Source: Desulfoluna limicola
GTDB taxonomy: Bacteria; Desulfobacterota; Desulfobacteria; Desulfobacterales; Desulfolunaceae
DNA length: 64,000 bases
Assembly: GCF_021654575.1 (NCBI RefSeq)
Contig: NZ_AP024488.1
Location: 1,984,001-2,048,000 of the forward strand
Direction of reading: 5' to 3'
Within the stretch, counting starts at the first letter, position 1, and the number at the start of each line of letters is the position of its first letter. A model generated the notes under the pieces. That model made no database searches. It was not told the DNA's origin and was given only the letters and a program-made list of their open reading frames with translations. Both the position numbers and the translations under genes were made by a program. Shown here in pieces: positions 1 to 7,618 of this stretch.

Positions 1-179
1 AACTGATCGAAGGCACCCTTGCCGGACGTTTTCTTGCTGTTCCCAACCTCGTGATGATCCTTGCGGCATCCGAGTACCAGGGCCTCGGTGATACGGCGGA
101 TGAGGCTCTTCAAGACTGCCTCACCAAAATTCAGGGGCTGGCGGTGGAGCAGATTTTCCCGTCACAACCCACAACATAG
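1..179 (+). CDS. 3' end of an unidentified protein (partial)
   Basis: An open frame enters from the left edge (codons in register with base 3) and stops at TAG 177-179, giving about 58 C-terminal residues. The peptide is mixed hydrophobic and acidic (contains RFLAVPNLVMILAASEYQGL and ends PSQPTT). I do not recognise the family. The next gene starts 84 bases downstream on the same strand, so co-transcription with prc is possible but not shown. Confidence 0.5.
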   Translation, partial: LIEGTLAGRFLAVPNLVMILAASEYQGLGDTADEALQDCLTKIQGLAVEQIFPSQPTT

Positions 180-263
180 CACACCCTTGCGCCACATTCG
201 TGTGGCGCCACCTTGTCTGCCCAACGGACCATCAGACCCTCAGACGAAGGATACCCTGCAACC

Positions 264-2366
264 ATGAAAAAATGTTTCCATGCGGTGATTTCCTGCATTG
301 CCCTGGCCCTTTTCCTCGTAACGCCGGCCCTCTCCCAGGAGATCAAGACGCCGGTGTCGTCAGAGGACTATGTCATCACCCTTGCACCGCAGCCGGAGTT
401 CAAAGAGACCTGCCTGAACATCGTCTCCAGTCTCAAAATGCACCACTACCGGGAGTTAAAATTAGATGACGAGCTGTCGAGCCGGATTTTCGACAACTAC
501 ATCGACGCCCTCGACAAGGGACGAGCCTACTTCACTGCCGGTGATATCGACAGCATGCAGCGCTACCGATACCTGATGGATGACGCCCTGAAAAGCGGCG
601 ACCTCCAGGTCCCCTTTGACATCTTCAACCTCTACCAGCAGCGGACGGTAGAACGGTTTGCCTATGTGGTCAACTTTCTCACCAGCAAGGTAGAGACCCT
701 GGACTTCACCACCGACGAGTACCTCCTGAAGGATCGCGAAGACGTTCCCTGGCCCGCAGACAAAAGAGCCCTGGACGACCTGTGGCGCCGACGGCTGAAA
801 AACGAAATCATCACAAGGCGGCTGTCCGACACCGACGCCGACAAGGTCACGGAAAACCTTCTCAAAAAATACAGCAACAGCCTCAGTCGTGCACGCCAGA
901 TGAAGAGCAGCGACGTCCACCGCATTTTCATCAACACCTTCACCGAGTTCTACGACCCACACACCCAGTACTTCCCCCCGAGGGTCTCTGAAGACTTCAA
1001 CATCCACATGAGCCTCTCCCTCGAGGGCATCGGCGCCCTGCTTCAAATGGAAGACGAGTACACAAAGGTGGTAAGCTTGGTTAAAGCGGGCCCAGCCGAA
1101 AAATCCGGCCTCCTCAAGCCCGGCGACCGCATCATCGGCGTCGGCCAGGAGAATGAAGAGATCGTCGACGTGGTGGGCTGGCGCCTGGATGACGTGGTTC
1201 AGCTGATAAGGGGGCCCAAGGGCACCGTGGTCCGACTGACCATCATTCCTGCCGACAGCGGTGACTCCTCCATGAGCAAGGTCATCCCCATCACCCGGAA
1301 TACCGTCAAACTGGAGGATCAGGCCGCCAAGAGCAAAATCATCACCATCCCCTTGAAAGACGGAACCTCCCACCGCATCGGCGTGGTGACCATCCCTGCC
1401 TTTTATGCGGACTTCAACGCCCTTCAAGCGGGTGCCAAGGACTACAAAAGCACCACACGGGATGTGCGCAACCTGCTTGAAGAGCTGAAAAAAGAGAAGA
1501 TTGACGGCCTGGTCATCGACCTGCGCGACAATGGTGGCGGTGCCCTCAAAGAAGCCGCAGCCCTCACCGGCCTCTTTATCAACAAGGGCCCAACGGTTCT
1601 GGTCCGCGGCCAGAAAAACCGAGTGGTCTCCTACCCCGACCCCGAGCCAGGAATCGTCTACGACGGCCCCATGGCCGTCCTGGTAAACCGCATGAGCGCC
1701 TCGGCCTCGGAAATTTTTGCTGGCGCCATCAAGGACTACCGTCGCGGTATCATCGTGGGCAGCCAGACCTTCGGCAAAGGGACCGTGCAATCGCTGCTGA
1801 ATCTCGACAGTGGACAGCTGAAACTCACCATCGCCAAATTCTACCGGATTTCAGGGGCCAGCACCCAGAACCGGGGCGTGCACCCCAATGTCACCTTCCC
1901 GTCGGAGTACAACCTGAAGGAGACCGGAGAGAGCTCCCTTCCGGAAGCCCTCCCCTGGGACACCATCCGACCGGTACGGTACAAGCCTTACCACCAGGAC
2001 AGCCTCACCATGGTGATGAAGCGACTTAACAGGCTCCACGACATCCGCTCCGAAGCCTCGGCGGAGTTCACCTACCTCAAGGCCTACAACGCCTATGTGG
2101 ATTCCCTGCGGCAAAAAGAGCGCATCGCCTTGAATGAAAAGGTCAGACAGGAAGAGAAAGCAGCCACCGAGGCCTTCTTCCTCAAGCTCGAAAACGACCT
2201 GCGCACCGCCAAGGGCGACAAGCCCTACAAAGATTACGAAGCCATGACCGCGGCGCGCAAAGCCGAAGATGACAAAAAGGACGACGACAATGAGAATGAC
2301 GACGACGACACCCTCCTTGAAGAGTGCGCGTACGTGGTCTCGGACTTTGTGAATCTTCAGATGTAA
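264..2366 (+). CDS. prc: Tail-specific (C-terminal processing) protease Prc
   Basis: Periplasmic S41A serine protease that degrades proteins from their C-terminus and trims cell-envelope proteins. The predicted protein has 700 residues, close to E. coli Prc. The start is taken at ATG 264 because it begins a typical signal peptide (MKKCFHAVISCIALALFLV, cleavage likely after ALS near residue 26); an upstream in-frame start at 213 would bury it. The order is an N-terminal helical Prc domain, a PDZ domain around residues 250-340 (GLLKPGDRIIGVG), then the protease domain with VIDLRDNGGG, the catalytic serine in RMSASASEIFAGAI and the lysine in TFGKGTVQ. The C-terminal Prc domain follows. The last 35 residues include an unusual run of Asp/Lys/Asn (DDKKDDDNENDDDD). 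Identification is secure; the substrate is unknown. Confidence 0.93.
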   Translation: MKKCFHAVISCIALALFLVTPALSQEIKTPVSSEDYVITLAPQPEFKETCLNIVSSLKMHHYRELKLDDELSSRIFDNYIDALDKGRAYFTAGDIDSMQRYRYLMDDALKSGDLQVPFDIFNLYQQRTVERFAYVVNFLTSKVETLDFTTDEYLLKDREDVPWPADKRALDDLWRRRLKNEIITRRLSDTDADKVTENLLKKYSNSLSRARQMKSSDVHRIFINTFTEFYDPHTQYFPPRVSEDFNIHMSLSLEGIGALLQMEDEYTKVVSLVKAGPAEKSGLLKPGDRIIGVGQENEEIVDVVGWRLDDVVQLIRGPKGTVVRLTIIPADSGDSSMSKVIPITRNTVKLEDQAAKSKIITIPLKDGTSHRIGVVTIPAFYADFNALQAGAKDYKSTTRDVRNLLEELKKEKIDGLVIDLRDNGGGALKEAAALTGLFINKGPTVLVRGQKNRVVSYPDPEPGIVYDGPMAVLVNRMSASASEIFAGAIKDYRRGIIVGSQTFGKGTVQSLLNLDSGQLKLTIAKFYRISGASTQNRGVHPNVTFPSEYNLKETGESSLPEALPWDTIRPVRYKPYHQDSLTMVMKRLNRLHDIRSEASAEFTYLKAYNAYVDSLRQKERIALNEKVRQEEKAATEAFFLKLENDLRTAKGDKPYKDYEAMTAARKAEDDKKDDDNENDDDDTLLEECAYVVSDFVNLQM

Positions 2367-2504
2367 TAAAAACGGTGAATGGTAAGTGGTGATTAGTGAG
2401 TAGTGGTGGAGTCGCAAGGCCCCACCATTCTCTTGTTTGGGGTTTGCCCCGCCTGCCATTCGCTAATCACTATTCACGACTCACCAACCTATCGGATACC
2501 CGCT
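2367..2504. repeat. Heptamer-type spacer repeat with inverted partner
   Basis: The short spacer between prc and the M48 gene carries degenerate GTGA(A/G)TAG-type words (2378-2412) and a roughly inverted counterpart (2458-2488, CGCTAATCACTATTCACGAC). The same words recur at 3763-3779, 11110-11135, 11474-11500, 16501-16528 and 40058-40078. No gene is seen here. Confidence 0.55.
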
Positions 2505-3779
2505 TTGAACTGGATTGCCTGGATTGTACTCATCGCCCTGCTGGCTGAAACCGTTGCCCACATCATCGCCGATGCCCTGAACCTCAAAGGCGCCGGGGCC
2601 ATTCCTGAGGAGTTGCGTGACCTTTACTCAGCCGACGAGGGCCGAAAGGCCACCGACTACCTGACAGCCCGAACCCACATGGACTGGATCGAAAGCAGCC
2701 TCTCCCTGGGCCTCTTCCTCCTCTTCTGGTTTTTCAAAGGTTTTCCCTTTGTAGACGGTTTCGTCAAAGGGATTGGGCTGGGGCCCGTCCTCACCGGGGT
2801 GGTGGCCATCTGCTTCCTGGGCGTCCTGAAATCCACCCTCCACCTCCCCTTTGCCCTTTACGGCACCTTTGTCATCGAGGAGCGGTTCGGGTTCAACCGA
2901 ACCACCCTTGCCACCTTTTTGATGGACCGCGTGAAAAGCATCCTGGTGGGCCTGGCCCTGGGCGTCCCCCTTATGGCGGGGGTCCTCGCCTTCTTCGAGC
3001 ACTTCGGCAGCAGCGCCTGGATGGCCTGCTGGGGGGTGGTCGTTGCCTTCATGCTGGGGGTGAACATCATCGTCCCCACCTGGATCATGCCCTTGTTCAA
3101 CACCTTCACCCCCCTTGAAGAGGGCCCCTTGAAAACCCGGATCATGGCGTATGCCAAAACCATCGGGTTCCCCTTAAGCAACATCTTTGTCATGGACGGC
3201 TCCAAGCGATCCACCAAGGCCAACGCCTTCTTCTCCGGTTTCGGAAAATCCCGGCGCATCGTGCTGTTCGACACCCTTGTCAACAACCAGTCACCCGATG
3301 AGGTCCTTGCCGTCCTCGCTCACGAAATGGGGCACTTCAAACTTCGCCACATACGAAACGGCCTTCTCATCGCCGTCGCCCACACAGGGGTCCTATTTTT
3401 CCTTCTCTCCCTGGCCCTCTCCTTTGAACCGCTCCACGCCGCGTTTTTCATGCGATCCACCGAGGTGTATACCGGGCTGATCTTTTTCTCCCTTCTCTAC
3501 ACCCCCGTGGAATTCCTGCTCGGCTTTCCCCTGCAGGCATGGTCCCGGGCCAATGAGTACCAGGCCGATGCCTATGCGATTCGGACCTCCGGCCTGGGAG
3601 ACGCCCTTGTCTCTTCCCTGAAGTCGCTTCACAAGACGAGCCTTGCCAACCTCAACCCGCACCCCTTCCACGTCGCCCTGAACAACTCCCACCCACCGTT
3701 GCTGCAACGGATTCGGGCGATTCAAAAGGGCATAAAAGCGGGCTTCGCCGGTGAAGAGAACGTAGTGAGTAGTGAGTAG
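2505..3779 (+). CDS. M48 family metalloprotease, Ste24/CAAX-protease-like membrane protein
   Basis: Integral membrane zinc protease of the M48A type, 424 residues from the TTG at 2505, similar in length to Ste24 (about 450). Several hydrophobic segments come first (the first right after the start, NWIAWIVLIALLAETVAH). The zinc motif is HEMGHFK (AHEMGHFKLRH), and the third-ligand segment is ANEYQADAYA. The frame stays open upstream to 2403, but that part reads through intergenic repeat sequence, so I prefer TTG 2505; no strong ribosome-binding site decides it. The stop codon TAG (3777-3779) lies inside a TAGTGAG heptamer repeat, so the last residues (NVVSSE) come from repeat sequence. It probably acts in membrane protein quality control; prenyl-peptide processing is not expected in bacteria. 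Confidence 0.82.
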   Translation: MNWIAWIVLIALLAETVAHIIADALNLKGAGAIPEELRDLYSADEGRKATDYLTARTHMDWIESSLSLGLFLLFWFFKGFPFVDGFVKGIGLGPVLTGVVAICFLGVLKSTLHLPFALYGTFVIEERFGFNRTTLATFLMDRVKSILVGLALGVPLMAGVLAFFEHFGSSAWMACWGVVVAFMLGVNIIVPTWIMPLFNTFTPLEEGPLKTRIMAYAKTIGFPLSNIFVMDGSKRSTKANAFFSGFGKSRRIVLFDTLVNNQSPDEVLAVLAHEMGHFKLRHIRNGLLIAVAHTGVLFFLLSLALSFEPLHAAFFMRSTEVYTGLIFFSLLYTPVEFLLGFPLQAWSRANEYQADAYAIRTSGLGDALVSSLKSLHKTSLANLNPHPFHVALNNSHPPLLQRIRAIQKGIKAGFAGEENVVSSE

Positions 3780-4300
3780 CGGTGGCGTCGCGATGCGCCA
3801 AAAGAATAGCGGAAACCCGTTCTTGGCTCTTTGCACGAGGGCTCGCGACACTCCATCCTTAAGAAAACAGCCAACACTTTTGCAAGGACCGCCCCCCGTA
3901 GGGTGCGGCCCCCGCACCAAAAATGGCGGCGTTAAGTACCGTAAGCCTGGTTATCAAATATCATCCACAGATTCATTTTATGGGTTTTATTTTTCTTGTG
4001 ACCAGGCCATTCGCACAGCGATTTCATTGAGCCAAGAACCAGGCACGCCCTTGCTTTTGTCCGGCATCAGCAAAAAAAGCCGCGACGGAGCACGGCGCAC
4101 CCAGACGGATGAGGTCATGCCATTTCTGATGTAATTGCAGTGGATTTAATTCCCCATACAATACCTACCATGAAGGAGACAGGGCGTCTCTGCTGAGCAC
4201 GATACCCTTTTGTTCATCTTGCTCTCCTTCGCGGCCTTTCTGCTTCGGAAAGCACGGTCCTTCAGCCTTCGCGTCAAACTGATTTTTCCTTACTCAGATA
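3780..4300. repeat. Spacer with family-E repeat, uninterrupted copy (empty site)
   Basis: No credible gene. From about 3885 to 4050 the spacer matches 9590-9685 joined to 9815-9880: GCACC(A)AAAATGGCGGCG, GTTAAGTACCGT, CAAATATC, then TTTTATTTTTCTT, ACCAGG, CATTCGC and CAGCGA. The 9.6-kb copy is split by a 128-bp insertion; this copy is continuous. A shorter relative lies at 17085-17150. The rest (4060-4300) shows no clear structure. Confidence 0.7.
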
Positions 4301-4308
4301 TATTTTTT

Positions 4309-4337
4309 TTGACAAACAGCAGCACAGCAGGTATATG
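4309..4337 (+). promoter_or_regulatory. Candidate sigma-70 promoter for fchA-folD
   Basis: TTGACA at 4309-4314 and TATATG at 4332-4337 are separated by exactly 17 bases in an AT-rich stretch. Transcription would start near 4344 and leave a leader of about 210 nt before fchA. The leader has a hairpin at 4399-4423 (AGGATAGAGGT paired with ACCTCTCATCCT, one bulged base). There is no T-tract after it, so it is not an obvious terminator. Confidence 0.5.
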
Positions 4338-4554
4338 AACAAAGGTATGTCCATGCAGAATTTTGCGAATGGCCTGACAATTGCTAACTCAGTAATTAAG
4401 GATAGAGGTTGACCTCTCATCCTGAAATCAGCCCAGCTCCCAATTTGCATGGTTATTTTTTGAGTAGTCACCAGAACAGTGTTTTTATATAAAAACCCAC
4501 TTTTCTTTCGTGATGGCACTCTCGCTGTCGCGCCCCAGGGAGGTAACCCGAGTT

Positions 4555-5187
4555 ATGTCCATGGCCGAGCTTTCATCCAAAGAATTTATCTCAAAGTTAG
4601 CATCCAAAGCCGCAGTACCCGGCGGCGGGGGTGCAGCTGCGCTGGGCGGTGCCATCGGCATGGCCCTGTCCAACATGGTGGGCAACCTGACCACTGGCAA
4701 AAAGAAGTATGAGGATGTGGAAGAGGAGGTACAAGGCCTCCTTAAAAAAGGTGAGACCGTCATCCGTGAACTTCTGGCCCTCATTGACGCCGATGCCGAC
4801 GTTTTCAAGCCCCTTGCCAAGGCCTACAGCCTGCCCAAGGCCACACCTGAAGAGGCAAAGATCAAGGCCGACACCATCGAAGAGTGCTGCAAAACCGCCT
4901 GCAGCGTCCCCATGCAGATCATGCGAAAATGCGTTGAAGGCATCGTCATCCATAAACGCATGGGCGAAATCGGCACCATCATGGCCATCTCCGACGTGGG
5001 GTGCGGCGTGGTGCTTCTCAAGGCGGCCCTCATCTCCGCCCAGCTCAATGTCATCATCAACCTGAACTCGATTTCCGACGAAGACTACGTTGCCAACACT
5101 CGCACCGAAATGGATTTCCTCTTGGAAAAAGGGACGATCGAAGCGGACGACACCCTTGAAATTGTCATGGAAAAACTCGATAAATAG
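4555..5187 (+). CDS. fchA: Methenyltetrahydrofolate cyclohydrolase, FchA type
   Basis: Small protein (210 residues) of the formiminotransferase-cyclodeaminase family. It interconverts 5,10-methenyl-THF and 10-formyl-THF in the methyl branch of the Wood-Ljungdahl pathway. The family hallmark is near the N-terminus: SKAAVPGGGGAAALGGAIG followed by MVGNLTTGKKKYEDV. ATG 4555 is chosen because GGGAGG (4538-4543) stands 11 bases upstream; the in-frame ATGs at 4510 and 4513 precede that site and look spurious. folD follows 113 bases downstream on the same strand, and that pairing (as in Acetobacterium) supports the assignment over FTCD cyclodeaminase proper. No histidine-degradation genes are nearby. 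Confidence 0.88.
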   Translation: MSMAELSSKEFISKLASKAAVPGGGGAAALGGAIGMALSNMVGNLTTGKKKYEDVEEEVQGLLKKGETVIRELLALIDADADVFKPLAKAYSLPKATPEEAKIKADTIEECCKTACSVPMQIMRKCVEGIVIHKRMGEIGTIMAISDVGCGVVLLKAALISAQLNVIINLNSISDEDYVANTRTEMDFLLEKGTIEADDTLEIVMEKLDK

Positions 5188-5300
5188 CGAAAACGACGTG
5201 AGGAAGCAAGATCACAGCATCTGACACAGATCATTCCATATTTTGACAGGTATCAATTTCTTATGGCCTCCACACCCGGAGACCGGAAAGGACGACAGAC

Positions 5301-6224
5301 ATGGCTGAACGTTTAACAGGCAAACCGGTGGCCGACGCCATCAAGGCCTCCCTGACGGATAAAGTGGACGCTCTGAAATCCAAAGGAACCACACCAAAGC
5401 TTGGTATTATCCGTGTGGGCGCACGCCCCGATGACCTCTTCTACGAAGGCGGCGCAAAAAAAACCTGCACCGCCGTTGGAATGGAGTTCGAGGTGTTTGA
5501 ACACCCCGAGGCCATCAGCGAGGCTGATCTTGAAAAGGCGGTCACCGAAGTGGGGGCCCGAGCCGACATCCACGGCATTCTCATGTTCGCTCCCCTCCCC
5601 TCTCACCTGGATGAGAACAAAATCAAGAGCCTTATTCCCGTGGAAAAAGATGTGGACTGCTTAAGCCCCGTCAGCGCGGAAAAACTTTTCCTCGGCAACG
5701 GCAGCGGATTCCCTCCCTGCACCCCCACCGCCTGCATGGACATGCTCGCCCACTACAATGTCCCCCTTAAAGGGGAAAAGTGTGTGGTTATCGGTCAGGG
5801 CGCCGTTGTCGGAAAGCCCGTCTCATACCTCCTCCTCAAAGCCGGAGCTGATGTCACCGCCGTCTACATGGACGAGACAGGCACCCTCTGCGTGGACCAG
5901 TTGGAGCTCAAAGAGGGCACCATGGGCCTTGCCAAGCGACTCGAAGGGGTCACGACCCCTGAGATCTGCAAACAGGCATCCGTGATCATCGCCGCTGCCG
6001 GCGTGCCCCGCCTCGTCAAGGCCGATGCCGCAAACGCCGGTCAGACCTTCATCGACGTCGGCATCAACGCAGACCCTGAAAACCCCGGCAAATATTGTGG
6101 CGATGTCGACTACGCCAACGTGGAGCCCATCGTGGCCCGCATTTCACCGGTTCCTGCAGGGGTCGGTTCGGTGACCACCTCGGTGCTGTGCAAGCACACG
6201 GTGGCGGCGTGTGAGAAAGGCTAA
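5301..6224 (+). CDS. folD: Methylenetetrahydrofolate dehydrogenase FolD, apparently without cyclohydrolase residues
   Basis: NAD(P)-dependent 5,10-methylene-THF dehydrogenase, 307 residues, preceded by AAGGAC at good spacing. The FolD fold is recognisable: [44 protein letters not shown], the nucleotide loop [18 protein letters not shown] and [12 protein letters not shown]. Aligned without gaps to E. coli FolD, the catalytic Tyr is kept (Tyr48) but the catalytic Lys of YxxxK (E. coli Lys54) is Ala52, and the active-site Gln of the ILVQLPLP motif is Phe. The Asp of DVDG is kept. Canonical GFHP is replaced by CLSP and there is an insertion after the dinucleotide loop. These changes predict a dehydrogenase-only enzyme with FchA supplying the cyclohydrolase step. 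The stop codon lies in a tandem AAAGGCT heptamer. Confidence 0.88.
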   Translation: MAERLTGKPVADAIKASLTDKVDALKSKGTTPKLGIIRVGARPDDLFYEGGAKKTCTAVGMEFEVFEHPEAISEADLEKAVTEVGARADIHGILMFAPLPSHLDENKIKSLIPVEKDVDCLSPVSAEKLFLGNGSGFPPCTPTACMDMLAHYNVPLKGEKCVVIGQGAVVGKPVSYLLLKAGADVTAVYMDETGTLCVDQLELKEGTMGLAKRLEGVTTPEICKQASVIIAAAGVPRLVKADAANAGQTFIDVGINADPENPGKYCGDVDYANVEPIVARISPVPAGVGSVTTSVLCKHTVAACEKG

Positions 6225-6263
6225 AGGCTAAGAAACGTTTGACATTGACGCCGCCTTAATAAA

Positions 6264-6304
6264 TGAAAAAAGCCGCTGGATTATCCAGCGGCTTTTTATT
6301 TTTT
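6264..6304. terminator. Rho-independent terminator shared by folD and trmJ
   Basis: Perfect stem AGCCGCTGGA/TCCAGCGGCT at 6271-6293, preceded by six A and followed by TTTTTATTTTTT. It works in both directions between the convergent folD and trmJ genes. Confidence 0.88.
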
Positions 6305-6425
6305 CCATACGCGAAGGAAGACTTGGAAAAGCTCTTTCTATAACTACCGGAGCGAAGCGACTCATTCACCCTTGCCTTCAGCCATTCGCCTTTCGCCTGT
6401 TTTTAATCCAAGCACGCTGTTGTTT

Positions 6426-7187
6426 TTACGCCATTCCCTTTTCCGCCATCGCCTTCCACTTCTTCCGCTCACTTTCCGTCCAGTCGATCCGGCTCCAAAG
6501 CCCCTGAAGCACGTTCACATCCCGCTCGGTGAGGCCGCTCTGGCCGAAGATGCGACGATAGGTGCGCAGGAGGTGATCGGGGCTCAAGGGGTCCAGGTAC
6601 TCGATATCGAGAAGGGTCTGCTGCATGTGGCGGAGCATCCGCTCCAGGGATTCGTTGGTGGCCGGGATCCGCTCCTCAATGCTCTGGGGTGAGGAACCTG
6701 TCAGGCGTTTTCGGACCTCGTACATGCACACCGTGGTGGCATGGGAGAGGTTCATGGAGGGGTAGGCCTCATCTGTGGGCAAGGTGATGAAGTACTGGCA
6801 GAGATCCAGCTCCTCGGTCTTCAGCCCCTTGTCTTCCCGCCCGAAGACCAGGGCCGCCTTCACATCCTCGCCCATGGGGTGGAGCTTTTCGGCGGTCTCC
6901 TCGGGGGAGAAAAAAACGTTCCGGTACTTGCCGAAACGACGGGTGGTGCCGAAGGCGCAGTGGACATCTTTCAGGGCGTCGGCAAGGGTGTCCACCACCA
7001 CGGCCTCTTCCAGGAGCCTTTTCGTCTTGACGGCCATGCGCAGGGCATCACCTGAGAGGTGATCGCACTGAGGGTTGACCAGCACCAGCTTCGAGAAGCC
7101 GAAGTTCATCATGGATCGGCACACCGACCCTATATTCAAAGGGCCCTGGGGCTCCACCAGCACAATAGAGATCTGTTCAGTTTTCAT
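6426..7187 (-). CDS. trmJ: tRNA (cytidine/uridine-2'-O-)methyltransferase TrmJ-like
   Basis: SPOUT-class RNA methyltransferase of the TrmH family, 253 residues, predicted to 2'-O-methylate position 32 of tRNA using S-adenosylmethionine. Motif 1 is VEPQGPLNIGSVCRSMMNFG. Motif 2 (FGREDKGL) and motif 3 (LPTDEAYPSMNLSHATTVCM) form the knotted SAM site. The C-terminal 90 residues form the TrmJ-type extension. CAGGAG lies just upstream of ATG 7187. It is convergent with folD and divergent from the radical SAM gene. TrmJ fits better than TrmL (shorter) or RlmB (different N-terminus), but the exact target nucleotide is inferred. Confidence 0.88.
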   Translation of the reverse strand: MKTEQISIVLVEPQGPLNIGSVCRSMMNFGFSKLVLVNPQCDHLSGDALRMAVKTKRLLEEAVVVDTLADALKDVHCAFGTTRRFGKYRNVFFSPEETAEKLHPMGEDVKAALVFGREDKGLKTEELDLCQYFITLPTDEAYPSMNLSHATTVCMYEVRKRLTGSSPQSIEERIPATNESLERMLRHMQQTLLDIEYLDPLSPDHLLRTYRRIFGQSGLTERDVNVLQGLWSRIDWTESERKKWKAMAEKGMA

Positions 7188-7305
7188 ACAACTCCTGATT
7201 CACGCGTCCATACATTGGGCAAAAAGGTTCTTTATAGCATCCCACGATTCTGATAGAAACCCCCACAGAAAGGCCGGTATTGAAATCCCCCTGAAAAGGG
7301 AATAA

Positions 7306-7590
7306 TTGTCACTATTAGCTTCCAAAAAGCAGCCTCCGGCGGCAAAGCCACTTAAGCGAAAAACCTTGAAAGCAGGTTCCGGCTGCGCCGCCAAAAGCAA
7401 CTCGTAACCACTCAGCATGCTCCGGTGGGTCGTTTTTTAAAAAAAAGGCCCTTACGGACTTAAGCAGGCTGAAAGTATGGGGTTGCCGAAAGAGCTCTCG
7501 TCACCTGCATGATTTTTCAAAACCTGTTTATCTAACGTTTCAAGAGTTTGACCCCCGGCAGGGCCGCCGGAGGCTTCTCCGTGCCCTGAC
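7306..7590. mobile_element. Degenerate member of the GTAAC-TIR MITE family
   Basis: In the divergent spacer between trmJ and the radical SAM gene. The left end (7306-7355: TTGTCACTATTAGC, then AAAAAGCAGCCTCCGGCGGC) resembles the ends of the intact elements at 9687 and 27194. The other end carries the inverted module with CCTGTTTATCTAACG and CCCCCGGCAGGGCCGCCGGA (7521-7573). The right terminal repeat is not clear and no target duplication was found, so this is an eroded copy. It must sit in or near the promoters of both flanking genes. Confidence 0.5.
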
Positions 7591-7618
7591 GGGTTCACCC
7601 ACATTTCAAGGACCTCCC

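Noticed and set aside
462-1790. Long open frame on the minus strand opposite prc
   Set aside because: It is the antisense shadow of a well-identified GC-rich gene; the translation has no domain and is rich in Val, Gly and Asp as expected for such shadows.
3772-4134. 120-codon plus-strand frame in the spacer after the M48 gene
   Set aside because: It reads through the family-E repeat and gives an unlikely amino acid composition; no ribosome-binding site.
4338-4554. Tetrahydrofolate riboswitch in the fchA leader
   Set aside because: The leader has one short hairpin but lacks the conserved core and pseudoknot segments of the known THF aptamer.
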